A stretch of 64,000 bases of DNA from Streptomyces sp. B93 (lineage in GTDB: Bacteria > Actinomycetota > Actinomycetes > Streptomycetales > Streptomycetaceae). A program made the position numbers and the translations under genes. This document shows positions 54,933 to 63,165 of the stretch, piece after piece. Location of the stretch: positions 62,001-126,000 of the forward strand of contig NZ_JAGPXL010000010.1 of assembly GCF_018070565.1 (NCBI RefSeq). The letters run 5' to 3'. Numbering within the stretch: position 1 is the stretch's first letter; every line of letters begins with the position of its first letter. Under the pieces are notes generated by a model. That model was not told where the DNA came from. It saw only the letters and a list, made by a program, of their open reading frames with translations, and searched no databases.

Positions 54933-55784
54933 TCAGTCCCGCCGCGTCATCATGCTCACCGCGTTGGCCGCCACGACCGCGCCCACCGCGCCCCACTCCC
55001 AGCCGCCCAGCGCCTGCCCGAGGAGCACCCAGCCGACGAGAGCGGCGAGCACGGGGTTGACGCTCATGAACAGGCCGAAGGTCTGCGCGGGTATCCGGCG
55101 CAGGGTGAGCAGGTCGGCGAGGTAGGGCACCGCCGAGGCGAGGACACCCGCCGCGACGGCGCAGGCCAGCGCGGTCGGGGTGGGCGGATGCCGTACGGCG
55201 ACCAGGACGCCGACCGGCAGGAAGGTCACCGCGGACAGCAGCGCGGCGGCGGCCGAACCCTGCGCGCCGGGTATCCGGCGGCCCACGGTGCGGTTCAGCA
55301 GGATGTACGACGCCCAGCAGGCGGCGGCCAGCAGACCGAGGCCCATGCCGACGTAGTCGGTGGAGGGCCGCGGACGCATCAGCACGACCACCCCCGCCGC
55401 GGCGGCCACCGCACAGCAGGCGTCCACCCGGCGCCGCGCCGTGCTCAGCGCGAGGGCCAGCGGGCCGAGGAACTCCAGCGTCACCGCGAGGCCCAGGCCG
55501 ATCCGCTCGATGGCGCTGTACAGGCTCAGGTTCATGGCGCCGAAGACGACCGCCAGCAGCCCGACCGGCCACCACTGCCGCCGGGTGAACTCCCGCAGCC
55601 GGGGCCGCCCGACGGCCAGCAGCACGGCGGCCGCCACGTACTGGCGGACCGCGACGACACCGACCGGCCCGAGGACCGGAAAGGCCAGGGAACCCAGCGC
55701 GGCGCCGACCTGGTTGGACAGGCCGCTGCCGGTCATCGTGGCGACCCCGGTCCACTGCTGCCGGGGGACGGTGGCTGTTCGCAT
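54933..55784 (-). CDS. EamA/RhtA-type transporter
   Basis: A 283-aa inner-membrane protein with about ten hydrophobic segments in two EamA repeats (VGVVAVRQYVAAAVLLAV onwards, and GLLAAACWASYILLNRTVG onwards). The family exports amino acids or small metabolites; RhtA-like members export threonine and homoserine. The late PAQTFGLFMSVNPVLAALVGWVLLGQ block is highly typical. ATG 55784 starts close to the first membrane helix. It diverges from a LysR regulator, which is likely to control it. Confidence 0.88.
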   Translation of the reverse strand: MRTATVPRQQWTGVATMTGSGLSNQVGAALGSLAFPVLGPVGVVAVRQYVAAAVLLAVGRPRLREFTRRQWWPVGLLAVVFGAMNLSLYSAIERIGLGLAVTLEFLGPLALALSTARRRVDACCAVAAAAGVVVLMRPRPSTDYVGMGLGLLAAACWASYILLNRTVGRRIPGAQGSAAAALLSAVTFLPVGVLVAVRHPPTPTALACAVAAGVLASAVPYLADLLTLRRIPAQTFGLFMSVNPVLAALVGWVLLGQALGGWEWGAVGAVVAANAVSMMTRRD

Positions 55785-55806
55785 GCGCCGATCGTGCGCA
55801 CCCGGC

Positions 55807-55850
55807 ACGCTTGCGCAAAATGCATTCGCTGACGGATCTATACGCTTGCG
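55807..55850. promoter_or_regulatory. Direct repeats in the EamA/LysR gap
   Basis: ACGCTTGCG occurs at 55807-55815 and 55842-55850, 35 bp apart and in the same orientation, inside the 68-base gap between the two divergent genes. This is a plausible pair of LysR contact sites. The second copy ends 2 bases before the LysR ATG. Confidence 0.6.
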
Positions 55851-55852
55851 TC

Positions 55853-56707
55853 ATGGATATCGAGCTGCGGCAGCTCCGCTGTCTCGTCGCCATCGTCGAC
55901 GAGGGCACCTTCACCGACGCCGCCCACGCCCTCGGCGTCTCCCAGGCCGCCGTCTCCCGCACCCTGGCGTCACTGGAACGCGCCCTCGGGGTACGGCTGT
56001 TGCGGCGCACCTCGCGCGAGGTGGCGCCGACCGCCAGCGGGCTGCGGGTGGTGGCGCACGCCCGGCGCGTGCTCGCGGAGGCGGACGACCTCGTCCGGAC
56101 GGCCACCGCGGGCCCGACCCGGCTGCGGATCGGGTACGCGTGGGCCGCCCTGGGCCGCCACACCCTGCCCTTCCAGCGCCGCTGGGGCGAGCTGCGCCCG
56201 GAGACCGAACTGCAACTGGTGCGCGTCAACTCGCCCACGGCCGGGCTGCTGGAGGGGATGTGCGAGCTGGCGGTGGTGCGCCGGGCGCCGGAGGACCGGC
56301 GGCTGGACGCGGCCATCGTCGGTCTGGAACGCCGGATGTGCGCGCTGGCCGCCGACGATCCGCTGGCCCGGCGCCGCTCGGTGCGCCTCGCCGACCTGGG
56401 CGGCCGTACCCTCCTCGTCGACCGGCGCACCGGCACCACGACCCCGGAGCTGTGGCCTCCGGACGCCCGTCCGGCCACCCGGGAGACCCATGACGTGGAC
56501 GACTGGCTGACCGTGATCGCCACCGGCCGCTGCGTCGGCATGACCGCCGAGTCCACCGCCAACCAGTACCGGCGCCCCGGCGTCGTCTACCGGCCGGTGC
56601 GCGACGCCGAGCCGGTGGCCGTGCGGCTCGCCTGGTGGCGCGACGATCCGCACCCGGCCAGCCAGGCGGTGCTGGAACTGGCCACCTCGCTCTATCGAGG
56701 CCAATAA
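55853..56707 (+). CDS. LysR family regulator
   Basis: A 284-aa LysR-type protein. The N-terminal winged helix is IELRQLRCLVAIVDEGTFTDAAHALGVSQAAVSRTLASLERALGVRLLRR. The remaining residues form the co-inducer domain, shorter than the usual family length of about 300. ATG 55853 (MDIELRQL) is the standard LysR start; in-frame codons upstream lie in the regulatory gap. It is divergent from the EamA exporter, the usual LysR arrangement for a regulated target. The effector is unknown. Confidence 0.9.
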   Translation: MDIELRQLRCLVAIVDEGTFTDAAHALGVSQAAVSRTLASLERALGVRLLRRTSREVAPTASGLRVVAHARRVLAEADDLVRTATAGPTRLRIGYAWAALGRHTLPFQRRWGELRPETELQLVRVNSPTAGLLEGMCELAVVRRAPEDRRLDAAIVGLERRMCALAADDPLARRRSVRLADLGGRTLLVDRRTGTTTPELWPPDARPATRETHDVDDWLTVIATGRCVGMTAESTANQYRRPGVVYRPVRDAEPVAVRLAWWRDDPHPASQAVLELATSLYRGQ

Positions 56708-56729
56708 GCCCCGCAATAAGACGAACAAA

Positions 56730-56763
56730 ATTGTTGACAATCTTGTTTGGCTAGATTTACGTT
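56730..56763 (+). promoter_or_regulatory. GntR promoter with overlapping operator
   Basis: ATTGTTGACAAT at 56730-56741 is a dyad (ATTGT/ACAAT, 2-base centre) of the type bound by FCD-class GntR regulators. TTGACA inside it (56734-56739) and TACGTT at 56758-56763 form an 18-base-spaced promoter. A repressor on the dyad would cover the -35. The GntR ATG is 27 bases past the -10. Confidence 0.7.
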
Positions 56764-56790
56764 CGACAGGCACTCACTCAGGGAGGGCAC

Positions 56791-57441
56791 ATGCCGAAAG
56801 AAGCCCGTCCGAGCACCGGGGAGCAGGCCAAACAGCACGCGCTCGCGCGGCTGCGGCAGGCGATCCTGCACGGCGAGATGGCACCGGCGCAGCGGCTGGT
56901 GGAGAACGAACTCGCCGAGCAGTTCGGTGTGACGCGGGCCAGCATCCGGGCCGCGCTGATCGATCTGGAGGCACAGGGCCTGGTGGAGCGCATCCGCAAC
57001 CGCGGATCGCGGGTACGGGTGGTGACCGTGGAGGAGGCGGTCGAGATCACCGAGTGCCGGATGGCCCTCGAAGGGCTGTGCGCGGCGAAGACCGCCGCGA
57101 CGGCCGACGAGGGACAGCTGGCCGAACTCACCGAACTGGGCACGGCGATGACCAAGGCCGTGGCCGACGGTGAGCCGATGACCTACTCCGAGCTGAACCA
57201 CCGGCTCCACACCCGGATCCGGGAGTTCTCCGGCCAGCACACCGCACTGGAGCTGCTGGAGCGGCTCAACGCCCAACTGGTGCGCCACCGCTTCCAGCTG
57301 GCGCTCAGGCCGGGACGCCCGCAGCAATCCCTGAACGAGCATCTGGCCATGATCGAGGCGATCCGGGCCAGGGACCCGCAGGCGGCCGAGGCGGCCGTCC
57401 GCGCCCATCTCACCAGCGTGATCGAGGCGCTGCGCGACTGA
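56791..57441 (+). CDS. GntR family regulator (FCD type)
   Basis: A 216-aa regulator. The winged helix covers about 12-75 (ARLRQAILHGEMAPAQRLVENELAEQFGVTRASIRAALIDLEAQGLVERIRNRGSRV). The FCD ligand domain follows, with Asp/His metal-site residues in NHRLHTRIREFSG and EHLAMIEAIRARDPQAAEAAVRAHL. GGGAGG lies 5 bases before ATG. It is directly upstream of the galB-aldolase-galD-dioxygenase genes in the same direction, so it is the probable repressor of the aromatic operon. Confidence 0.9.
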   Translation: MPKEARPSTGEQAKQHALARLRQAILHGEMAPAQRLVENELAEQFGVTRASIRAALIDLEAQGLVERIRNRGSRVRVVTVEEAVEITECRMALEGLCAAKTAATADEGQLAELTELGTAMTKAVADGEPMTYSELNHRLHTRIREFSGQHTALELLERLNAQLVRHRFQLALRPGRPQQSLNEHLAMIEAIRARDPQAAEAAVRAHLTSVIEALRD

Positions 57442-57504
57442 CGCGCGCCCCGCGGCGGCCTGGGTGAGGCGGGCGGCACCCCTGTCCACCAAGGAGATTC
57501 CAGC

Positions 57505-58257
57505 ATGACGCACGGCAACCCGCCCGCCACCCCACCACGCTCCACACTCGTCGTCACCGCGCACGCGGGCGACTTCGTGTGGCGGGCGGGCGGCGCCATC
57601 GCCCTGGCCGCCGCCCGCGGCGAGAAGGTCACCATCGCCTGTCTGACCTTCGGTGAGCGCGGGGAGTCCGCCAAGGCGTGGCGCGAGGGGAGGAAGCTCG
57701 ACGAGATCAAGGCGATCCGCCGTGACGAGGCGGAGCGCGCCGCCGCCACCCTCGGCGCCGAGGTCCGCTTCTTCGACGCCGGTGACTACCCGCTGACCGC
57801 CACCCCCGAGCTGACCGACCGGCTGGTCCAGGTCTACCGCGACACCCAGCCGGACGTCGTCCTCACCCACCCCGTCGACGACCCCTACAACGGCGACCAC
57901 CCCGCCGCCAACCGCATGGCGCTTCAGGCCCGCGTCCTCGCCCAGGCCATCGGCTACCCGGGCCCCGGCGAGATCATCGGTGCCCCGCCCGTCTTCTACT
58001 TCGAGCCGCACCAGCCCGAGATGAGCGGCTTCAGGCCACAGGTGCTGCTCGACATCACCGAGGTGTGGGAGACCAAGCGGGGGGCGATGGAGTGCCTCGG
58101 CGCCCAGCGGCACCTGTGGGACTACTACTCCGACCTCGCCGTCCGCCGTGGCGTCCAGCTCAAGCGCAACGCGGGCCCGAACCTCGGTCTGGCCCACAAG
58201 ACCATGGCCGAGGCGTACATGCGTCCCTACCCGCAGATCGCGAAGGAGCTGGCATGA
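57505..58257 (+). CDS. galB: 4-oxalomesaconate hydratase
   Basis: A 250-aa PIG-L/LmbE-fold protein. In place of the usual AHPDD motif it has TAHAGDFVWRAGGAIALAAARGEKV, followed by LTFGERGESAKAWREGRKLDEIKAIRRDEAE. That combination is the signature of Pseudomonas GalB, which hydrates 4-oxalomesaconate to 4-carboxy-4-hydroxy-2-oxoadipate in gallate degradation. VLTHPVDDPYNGDHPAANRMA carries later metal ligands. AGGAG lies before ATG. Immediate neighbours encode the following aldolase and the tautomerase, which supports the call strongly. Confidence 0.87.
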   Translation: MTHGNPPATPPRSTLVVTAHAGDFVWRAGGAIALAAARGEKVTIACLTFGERGESAKAWREGRKLDEIKAIRRDEAERAAATLGAEVRFFDAGDYPLTATPELTDRLVQVYRDTQPDVVLTHPVDDPYNGDHPAANRMALQARVLAQAIGYPGPGEIIGAPPVFYFEPHQPEMSGFRPQVLLDITEVWETKRGAMECLGAQRHLWDYYSDLAVRRGVQLKRNAGPNLGLAHKTMAEAYMRPYPQIAKELA

Positions 58258-58955
58258 GCGGCGTGATCGTCACCGGCCCGCCGAAGGCGGACCCGAGGGA
58301 CGTCGAGGCGCTGGCCGCCTTCGGGGTCGCCACGGTCAGCGAGGCCATGGGCCGCACCGGTCTGCTCGGCCCCGGCATCCGCCCGATCCAGCAGGGCGTA
58401 CGGGTCGCGGGCACCGCCGTGACCGTGCTCAGCTGGCCCGGCGACAACCTGATGATCCACGCCGCGGTCGAGCAGTGCGGCGAGGGAGACGTCCTGGTCG
58501 TCACCACCACCTCCCCGTCCACCGACGGCATGTTCGGCGAGCTGTTCGCCACCGCGCTGAAACGGCGGGGCGTGCGCGGACTGGTGATCAACGCCGGTAT
58601 CCGCGACACCCAGGAACTGCGCGAGATGGGCTTCGCGGCCTGGTCGCGAGCGGTCTCCGCGCAGGGCACGGTCAAGGCGACCGGCGGCTCGGTCAACGTC
58701 CCCGTCGCCGTCGACGGCCAGGTGGTCTGCCCCGGCGACGTGATCCTCGCCGACGACGACGGTGTGGTGGTCGTCCCGCGCGAACGCGCCCGGGAGACCG
58801 CGGAGAGGTCCGAGGCCCGCGAGGCCAAGGAGGCCGGGGCGCGGGCCGCGTTCCTCGACGGCCAGCTGGGCCTGGACCGCTACGGCCTGCGGGACACCCT
58901 CGAGCGGCTCGGCGTCGAGTACCGCACCTACGACGAGTACGCCGCGGGGGAGTGA
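58254..58955 (+). CDS. galC: 4-carboxy-4-hydroxy-2-oxoadipate aldolase
   Basis: A 233-aa class II (RraA-fold) aldolase cleaving 4-carboxy-4-hydroxy-2-oxoadipate to pyruvate and oxaloacetate. The N-terminal LAAFGVATVSEAMGR, then the metal-binding VINAGIRDTQELREMGF (Arg-Asp pair near 120) and VCPGDVILADDDGVVVVPR, are diagnostic of HMG/CHA aldolases. The ATGA overlap with galB implies coupled translation. The next gene (galD) begins 2 bases after its stop. Confidence 0.9.
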   Translation: MSGVIVTGPPKADPRDVEALAAFGVATVSEAMGRTGLLGPGIRPIQQGVRVAGTAVTVLSWPGDNLMIHAAVEQCGEGDVLVVTTTSPSTDGMFGELFATALKRRGVRGLVINAGIRDTQELREMGFAAWSRAVSAQGTVKATGGSVNVPVAVDGQVVCPGDVILADDDGVVVVPRERARETAERSEAREAKEAGARAAFLDGQLGLDRYGLRDTLERLGVEYRTYDEYAAGE

Positions 58956-58957
58956 CC

Positions 58958-60070
58958 GTGAACCGCGGGCCCGAGGAGGTGCGTTGCCTGCTGATGCGCG
59001 GCGGCACCTCCAAAGGGGCCTACTTCCTCGCCTCCGACCTGCCCGCCGACCCGGCCGCCCGGGACGAGCTGCTGCTGCGGATCATGGGCAGCCCCGACCA
59101 GCGGCAGATCGACGGGCTCGGCGGCGCCCACCCGCTCACCAGCAAGGTGGCCGTGGTCTCCCCGTCCACCGACCCGCACGCCGACGTCGACTACCTGTTC
59201 CTCCAAGTCGCGGTCGACCGGGCCGAAGTGACGAGCAGTCAGAACTGCGGCAACATCCTCGCGGGCGTCGGCCCGTTCGCCGTGGAACGCGGCCTCGTCC
59301 CGGCGGGTGAGGAGCGGACCTCCGTACGGATCCGGATGGTCAACTCCGGTGACCTGGCCACCGCCACCTTCCCCACCCCGGGCGGCCGGGTCGACTACAC
59401 CGGGGACGCCGAGATCTCGGGCGTGCCGGGCACGGCCGCGCCCGTGGTGATCGAGTTCCCGCCCGGCGGCGGACCGCTGCTGCCCACCGGCAAGGCCCGC
59501 GACGAGATCCACGGCACTCCCGTGACCTGCGTCGACAACGGCATGCCGACGGTGCTGATCGCCGCCTCCGACCTCAAGGTCACCGGTTACGAGACGCCGA
59601 AGGACCTGGAGGAGGACCTGGCCCTCGCCGAACGGTTGCGCGGGATACGGCTGGAGGCCGGGCACCTGATGGGCCTCGGCGACGTGTCCGGCACGACCGT
59701 CCCCAAGCTCACCCTCCTCGCCCCGCCCCGCGACGGCGGCGCGGTCACCACCCGCACCTTCATACCCGTGCGCTGCCACACCTCGATCGGCGTGCTCGGC
59801 GCGGCCAGCGTCGCCGCGGGCCTGCGCGTCGAGGGCGGCGTCGGCGCGGACCTCGCCCGGCTCACCCCCGGCGACGACCGCGTCCGCATCGAACACCCCA
59901 CGGGATTCCTGGACATCGTCAGCGGCGTCGGCCCCGGCGCCGACGGCCTTCCGGCCGCCCGCCGTACCGCCGTGGTCCGCACGGCCCGCAAGATCTTCGA
60001 CGGCACCGTCTTCGCACGGTCCGCCGAGACGGCACCCCCGCCCGCACCATCCACTGGAGGTCACCGATGA
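58958..60070 (+). CDS. galD: 4-oxalomesaconate tautomerase
   Basis: A 370-aa PrpF-family isomerase that converts the keto and enol forms of 4-oxalomesaconate. The N-terminal RCLLMRGGTSKGAYFLASDLP and the active-site EVTSSQNCGNILAGVGPFA (Cys near 92) match GalD closely, and a second Cys lies in VRCHTSIGVLGA near 270. The start is GTG 58958 with GGGGGAG 6 bases upstream; the open frame continues upstream but would overlap the aldolase. The stop overlaps the dioxygenase ATG by 4 bases. Confidence 0.9.
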   Translation: MNRGPEEVRCLLMRGGTSKGAYFLASDLPADPAARDELLLRIMGSPDQRQIDGLGGAHPLTSKVAVVSPSTDPHADVDYLFLQVAVDRAEVTSSQNCGNILAGVGPFAVERGLVPAGEERTSVRIRMVNSGDLATATFPTPGGRVDYTGDAEISGVPGTAAPVVIEFPPGGGPLLPTGKARDEIHGTPVTCVDNGMPTVLIAASDLKVTGYETPKDLEEDLALAERLRGIRLEAGHLMGLGDVSGTTVPKLTLLAPPRDGGAVTTRTFIPVRCHTSIGVLGAASVAAGLRVEGGVGADLARLTPGDDRVRIEHPTGFLDIVSGVGPGADGLPAARRTAVVRTARKIFDGTVFARSAETAPPPAPSTGGHR

Positions 60071-61017
60071 CCCCTCCGCTCGGCGACATCGCCCACATCG
60101 GTCACGCCCAGCTGTTCACCCCGGACCTGGACGCCAGCGTCGCCTTCTTCACCGACTACCTGGGCCTCACCGTCAACGGCCGGGACGGCGACACGGTCCA
60201 CCTGCGGACCTTCGACGACTACGAGCACCACAGCCTGGTCCTCACCGCCCGCGACACCCCGGGCCTCGGCCGCCTCGCCCTGCGCACCTCCAGCGAGGAG
60301 GCGCTCCAGCGCCGTGTCAAGGCCATCGAGGAGGCGGGCGGCACCGGCCACTGGGCGGAGGACGAACCGGGCCTCGGCAAGCTGTACGTCACCACCGACC
60401 CGGACGGCCATGAGCACGCCCTGTACTGGGAGAGCGAACACTACGTCGCCCCCGAGGAGCTGCGGCCCGCGCTGAAGAACCAGCCGCAGGCCAAGCCCAA
60501 CCGCGGCGTCGGCGTCAGACGCCTCGACCACGTCAACTTCCTCGCCTCCGACGTCCTCGCCAACGCCGAGTTCCAGCAGCATGTGCTGGGTGCCCGGCCC
60601 ACCGAGCAGATCCGGCTCGACACGGGCAAGATCGCGGCCCGCTGGCTGACCTTCACCAACAAGTCGTACGACGTCGTCTACACGTCGGACTGGACCGGTT
60701 CCTCGGGCAGGCTGCACCACCTCGCCTTCGCCACCGACACCCGCGAGGACGTCCTGCGCGCCGCCGACCTCGCCGTCGACACCGGCGTGTTCATCGAGAC
60801 GGGCCCGCACAAGCACGCCATCCAGCAGACGTTCTTCCTCTACGTCTACGAGCCGGGCGGCAACCGCGTCGAGCTGTGCAACCCGCTCACACGGCTGGTG
60901 CTGGCGCCGGACTGGCCGCTGATCACCTGGACCGAGGCCGAGCGGGCCAAGGGCCAGGCGTGGGGCCTGAAGACCATCGAGTCCTTCCACACGCACGGCA
61001 CACCGCCGGTGGCGTGA
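60067..61017 (+). CDS. VOC-type extradiol ring-cleavage dioxygenase
   Basis: A 316-aa type I extradiol dioxygenase of two VOC domains. The Fe ligands lie in the C-terminal domain: His155 in RRLDHVNFL, His217 or 218 in GRLHHLAF, and Glu269 in GGNRVELCNP. Such enzymes cut catechols next to the hydroxyls (catechol 2,3-dioxygenase type). Its co-translation with galD suggests the ring is gallate, protocatechuate or a similar carboxylated catechol. A VOC-type enzyme in place of the LigAB-type gallate dioxygenase is unusual. GGAGG precedes ATG. Confidence 0.87.
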   Translation: MTPPLGDIAHIGHAQLFTPDLDASVAFFTDYLGLTVNGRDGDTVHLRTFDDYEHHSLVLTARDTPGLGRLALRTSSEEALQRRVKAIEEAGGTGHWAEDEPGLGKLYVTTDPDGHEHALYWESEHYVAPEELRPALKNQPQAKPNRGVGVRRLDHVNFLASDVLANAEFQQHVLGARPTEQIRLDTGKIAARWLTFTNKSYDVVYTSDWTGSSGRLHHLAFATDTREDVLRAADLAVDTGVFIETGPHKHAIQQTFFLYVYEPGGNRVELCNPLTRLVLAPDWPLITWTEAERAKGQAWGLKTIESFHTHGTPPVA

Positions 61018-61040
61018 CCGGCGGGGGAGTCCGAGGTCTC

Positions 61041-61613
61041 GTGCGCACCCTCGCCGGGGTCGGCCTCGGCGGTCTGCTGCCCACCGCCATCAGCATGGTC
61101 TCGGACTACGCCCCGCGCGGCCGCGGCGCCCTCAGCATCGGCATGCTGATGACCGCCCACCACGCCGGCGGCATCCTCTCCGTCCATGTCGCCCTGTGGG
61201 TCGTCGAGCCGCTCGGCTGGCGCGCCGCCTTCTGGATCTGCGTCCTGCCGCTGCTGTTCGCGGGCGTCCTGCTGAAGTTCCTGCCCGAGTCCCTCAGCCT
61301 CCTCGCCGCCAAGGGTCGCACCGAGGAGGCCGCCCAACTGGCCGCCCGCTACGGCGTCGAGGCACCCGCCGCCCCCACCGGCAGGCCCGCCGCCGACCGC
61401 TTCGGCGCCCCGCGCATCTCCTCCATCTGGTTCGCGCTGACCGCCGCCGGGGTCTTCCCGCTCAGCGTCCACATGCCGCTGGCGCTGACCTTCGTGGTCG
61501 TCTTCCTCACCGGCGTCTTCCTCAACAGCGCCCAGACCGTGATCTACGCGACCGTCTCCATCGCCACCCCGCCCGCCGACCGGGCCACCGCGGTCGGCTG
61601 GACCTCCGGCTTC
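61041..61613 (+). pseudogene. Remnant of an aromatic-acid MFS symporter (PcaK/GalT-like)
   Basis: The open frame encodes only parts of an AAHS-type transporter. It begins inside TM4 (RTLAGVGLGGLLPTAISMVSDYAPRGRG) without the first 110 or so residues. It continues through TM5-TM6 to FLPESLSLLAAKGRTEEAAQLAARYG, then jumps to the last third of the protein (FPLSVHMPLALTFVVVFLTGVFLNSAQTVIYA and PPADRATAVGWTSG). TM7-TM8 are missing. At about 61613 it runs into aldehyde-dehydrogenase sequence. No start codon or ribosome binding site of its own is apparent. The transporter class fits the ring-cleavage operon just upstream. Confidence 0.85.
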
Positions 61614-61840
61614 GGCCTGGCCGCCGCCGTCTTCACCCGCCCCCTGGAGCACGCGTACCGTTTCGCGGACGAGGCCGAGTGCGGCCAGGCCGTCGTCAAC
61701 ACCACGACCACCGGCTGGGACGTCCACCTGCCCTTCGGCGCGGCCTCCGCGACTCCGGCACCGCCTACAAGGAGCAGGGCGAGGAAGTCCTGCGCTTCTC
61801 TACCCGCGTCAGGACGGTCGCGATTCACTTCGGGGGGTGA
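61614..61840 (+). pseudogene. C-terminal remnant of an aldehyde dehydrogenase with frameshift
   Basis: GLAAAVFTRPLEHAYRFADE and AVVNTTTTGWDVHLPFG match the last part of NAD aldehyde dehydrogenases. The reading then shifts: a two-base insertion (GC at 61740-61741) separates LPFG from GLRDSGTAYKEQGEEVLRF and the terminal TVAIHFGG. Removing the two bases gives the expected PFGG-x3-SG-x4-EQG end. The catalytic Cys/Glu part is absent. The remnant stops at 61840, just before the L-2-hydroxyglutarate oxidase gene. Confidence 0.8.
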
Positions 61841-61869
61841 AGTGGTCATCGAGGACAAGGAGGACACCG

Positions 61870-63069
61870 ATGGCTGACGAGACGATCGGCATCGTGGGCG
61901 CCGGGATCGTCGGACTGGCGACCGGCCGCGAGATCGCCCTGAGCCGCCCCGGCACGCGGGTCGTGGTGCTGGAGAAGGAGGCCGCGGCCGCCGTCCACCA
62001 GACCGGCCACAACTCCGGTGTCGTGCACGCCGGGATCTACTACACGCCCGGCAGCCTGAAGGCCGAGCTGTGCGTGCGGGGAGTCTCCCTGCTGAAGGAG
62101 TACTGCCAGGAGCGGAAGCTGCCGTACCGGGAGATCGGCAAGCTCGTCATGGCGGTCCGCGACGACGAACTGGGCCGCATGGAGAACCTCTACGAGCGGG
62201 CCCGGAACAACCACGTCCCCGATCTGCGCAGGGTCTCCCGCGAGGAGATCGGGGAGCTGGAGCCGCACGCGGGCGGCCTCGCCGCGCTGCACTCGCCGCG
62301 CACCGCGATCACCGACTACCGGGCGATCGCGCGGGAGTTCGCCCGGGACATCGAGGCGTCCGGCGGCGAGGTCCGGCTCGGTTTCCCCGTCACGTCGGTC
62401 AGCAGCGTCCCCGGCGGCGTCGAGGTCGCCTCCGGGCAGGACCGCCTCACGGTGAACCGGCTGATCCTCTGCGCCGGCCTGCACTCCGACACCGTCGCCC
62501 GGCTCGCGCAGGACAAGGCCGAGCCCCGGATCATGCCGTTCCGCGGCGAGTACATGCTCCTCAGACCGGACCGGACCCACCTGGTCAACGGCCTGATCTA
62601 CCCGGTGCCCGACCCGCGCTACCCGTTCCTCGGGGTGCACTTCACCCCGCGCGTCGACGGCTCGGTCGAGGTCGGCCCGAACGCCGTACTGGCGCTCGCC
62701 CGGGAGGGCTACCGCCTCGCCAAGGTCTCCCCGCGGGACCTGCTCGGCCTCGCCGCCTATCCCGGCTCCTGGCGGATGGCCGCCCAGCACTGGCGCACCG
62801 GCATCAGGGAGTACCGCGGCTCGCTGTCCCGCAAGGCCTTCATGAAGGACGCGGCCCTCTACGTCCCCGGCGTCGGCGTCGCCGACGTGGTCCGCGGCGG
62901 CGCGGGCGTACGCGCCCAGGCACTGGACCGCGACGGCACCCTCGTGGACGACTTCCGCATCCACCGGATGGGCCGCGTCACCGCCGTGCGCAACGCCCCG
63001 TCCCCGGCCGCGACGGCGTCCATGGCGATCGCCGAGCACATCGCCGGGGCGGTCCTCGGCGGCGCCTGA
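61870..63069 (+). CDS. lhgO: L-2-hydroxyglutarate oxidase
   Basis: A 399-aa FAD enzyme of the DAO family. The nucleotide motif IGIVGAGIVGLATGREIALS at 6-25 and EKEAAAAVHQTGHNSGVVHAGIYYTPGSLKAELCVRG near 37-73 are typical of LhgO. FRGEYMLLRP and DFRIHRMGRVTAVRNAPSPAATASMAIAEHI close the protein. It oxidises L-2-hydroxyglutarate to 2-oxoglutarate, passing electrons to the respiratory chain. AAGGAGG lies 5 bases before ATG 61870, an excellent ribosome binding site. The gene is intact although it abuts the pseudogene scar. Confidence 0.92.
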   Translation: MADETIGIVGAGIVGLATGREIALSRPGTRVVVLEKEAAAAVHQTGHNSGVVHAGIYYTPGSLKAELCVRGVSLLKEYCQERKLPYREIGKLVMAVRDDELGRMENLYERARNNHVPDLRRVSREEIGELEPHAGGLAALHSPRTAITDYRAIAREFARDIEASGGEVRLGFPVTSVSSVPGGVEVASGQDRLTVNRLILCAGLHSDTVARLAQDKAEPRIMPFRGEYMLLRPDRTHLVNGLIYPVPDPRYPFLGVHFTPRVDGSVEVGPNAVLALAREGYRLAKVSPRDLLGLAAYPGSWRMAAQHWRTGIREYRGSLSRKAFMKDAALYVPGVGVADVVRGGAGVRAQALDRDGTLVDDFRIHRMGRVTAVRNAPSPAATASMAIAEHIAGAVLGGA

Positions 63070-63165
63070 ACACCTCGCGATCTGCGTGTTCTCGCGCAAC
63101 TACTGCTTGCATCCCGGGCTTTCAGCAAGGTCCCCGGCAGCCGCCTGGCGTTGCCTGTACGGCGG

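Noticed and set aside
61041..61877. An intact MFS transporter gene
   Set aside because: The frame is open but lacks the first helices and TM7-TM8, and it ends in aldehyde-dehydrogenase sequence, so it cannot encode a working transporter.
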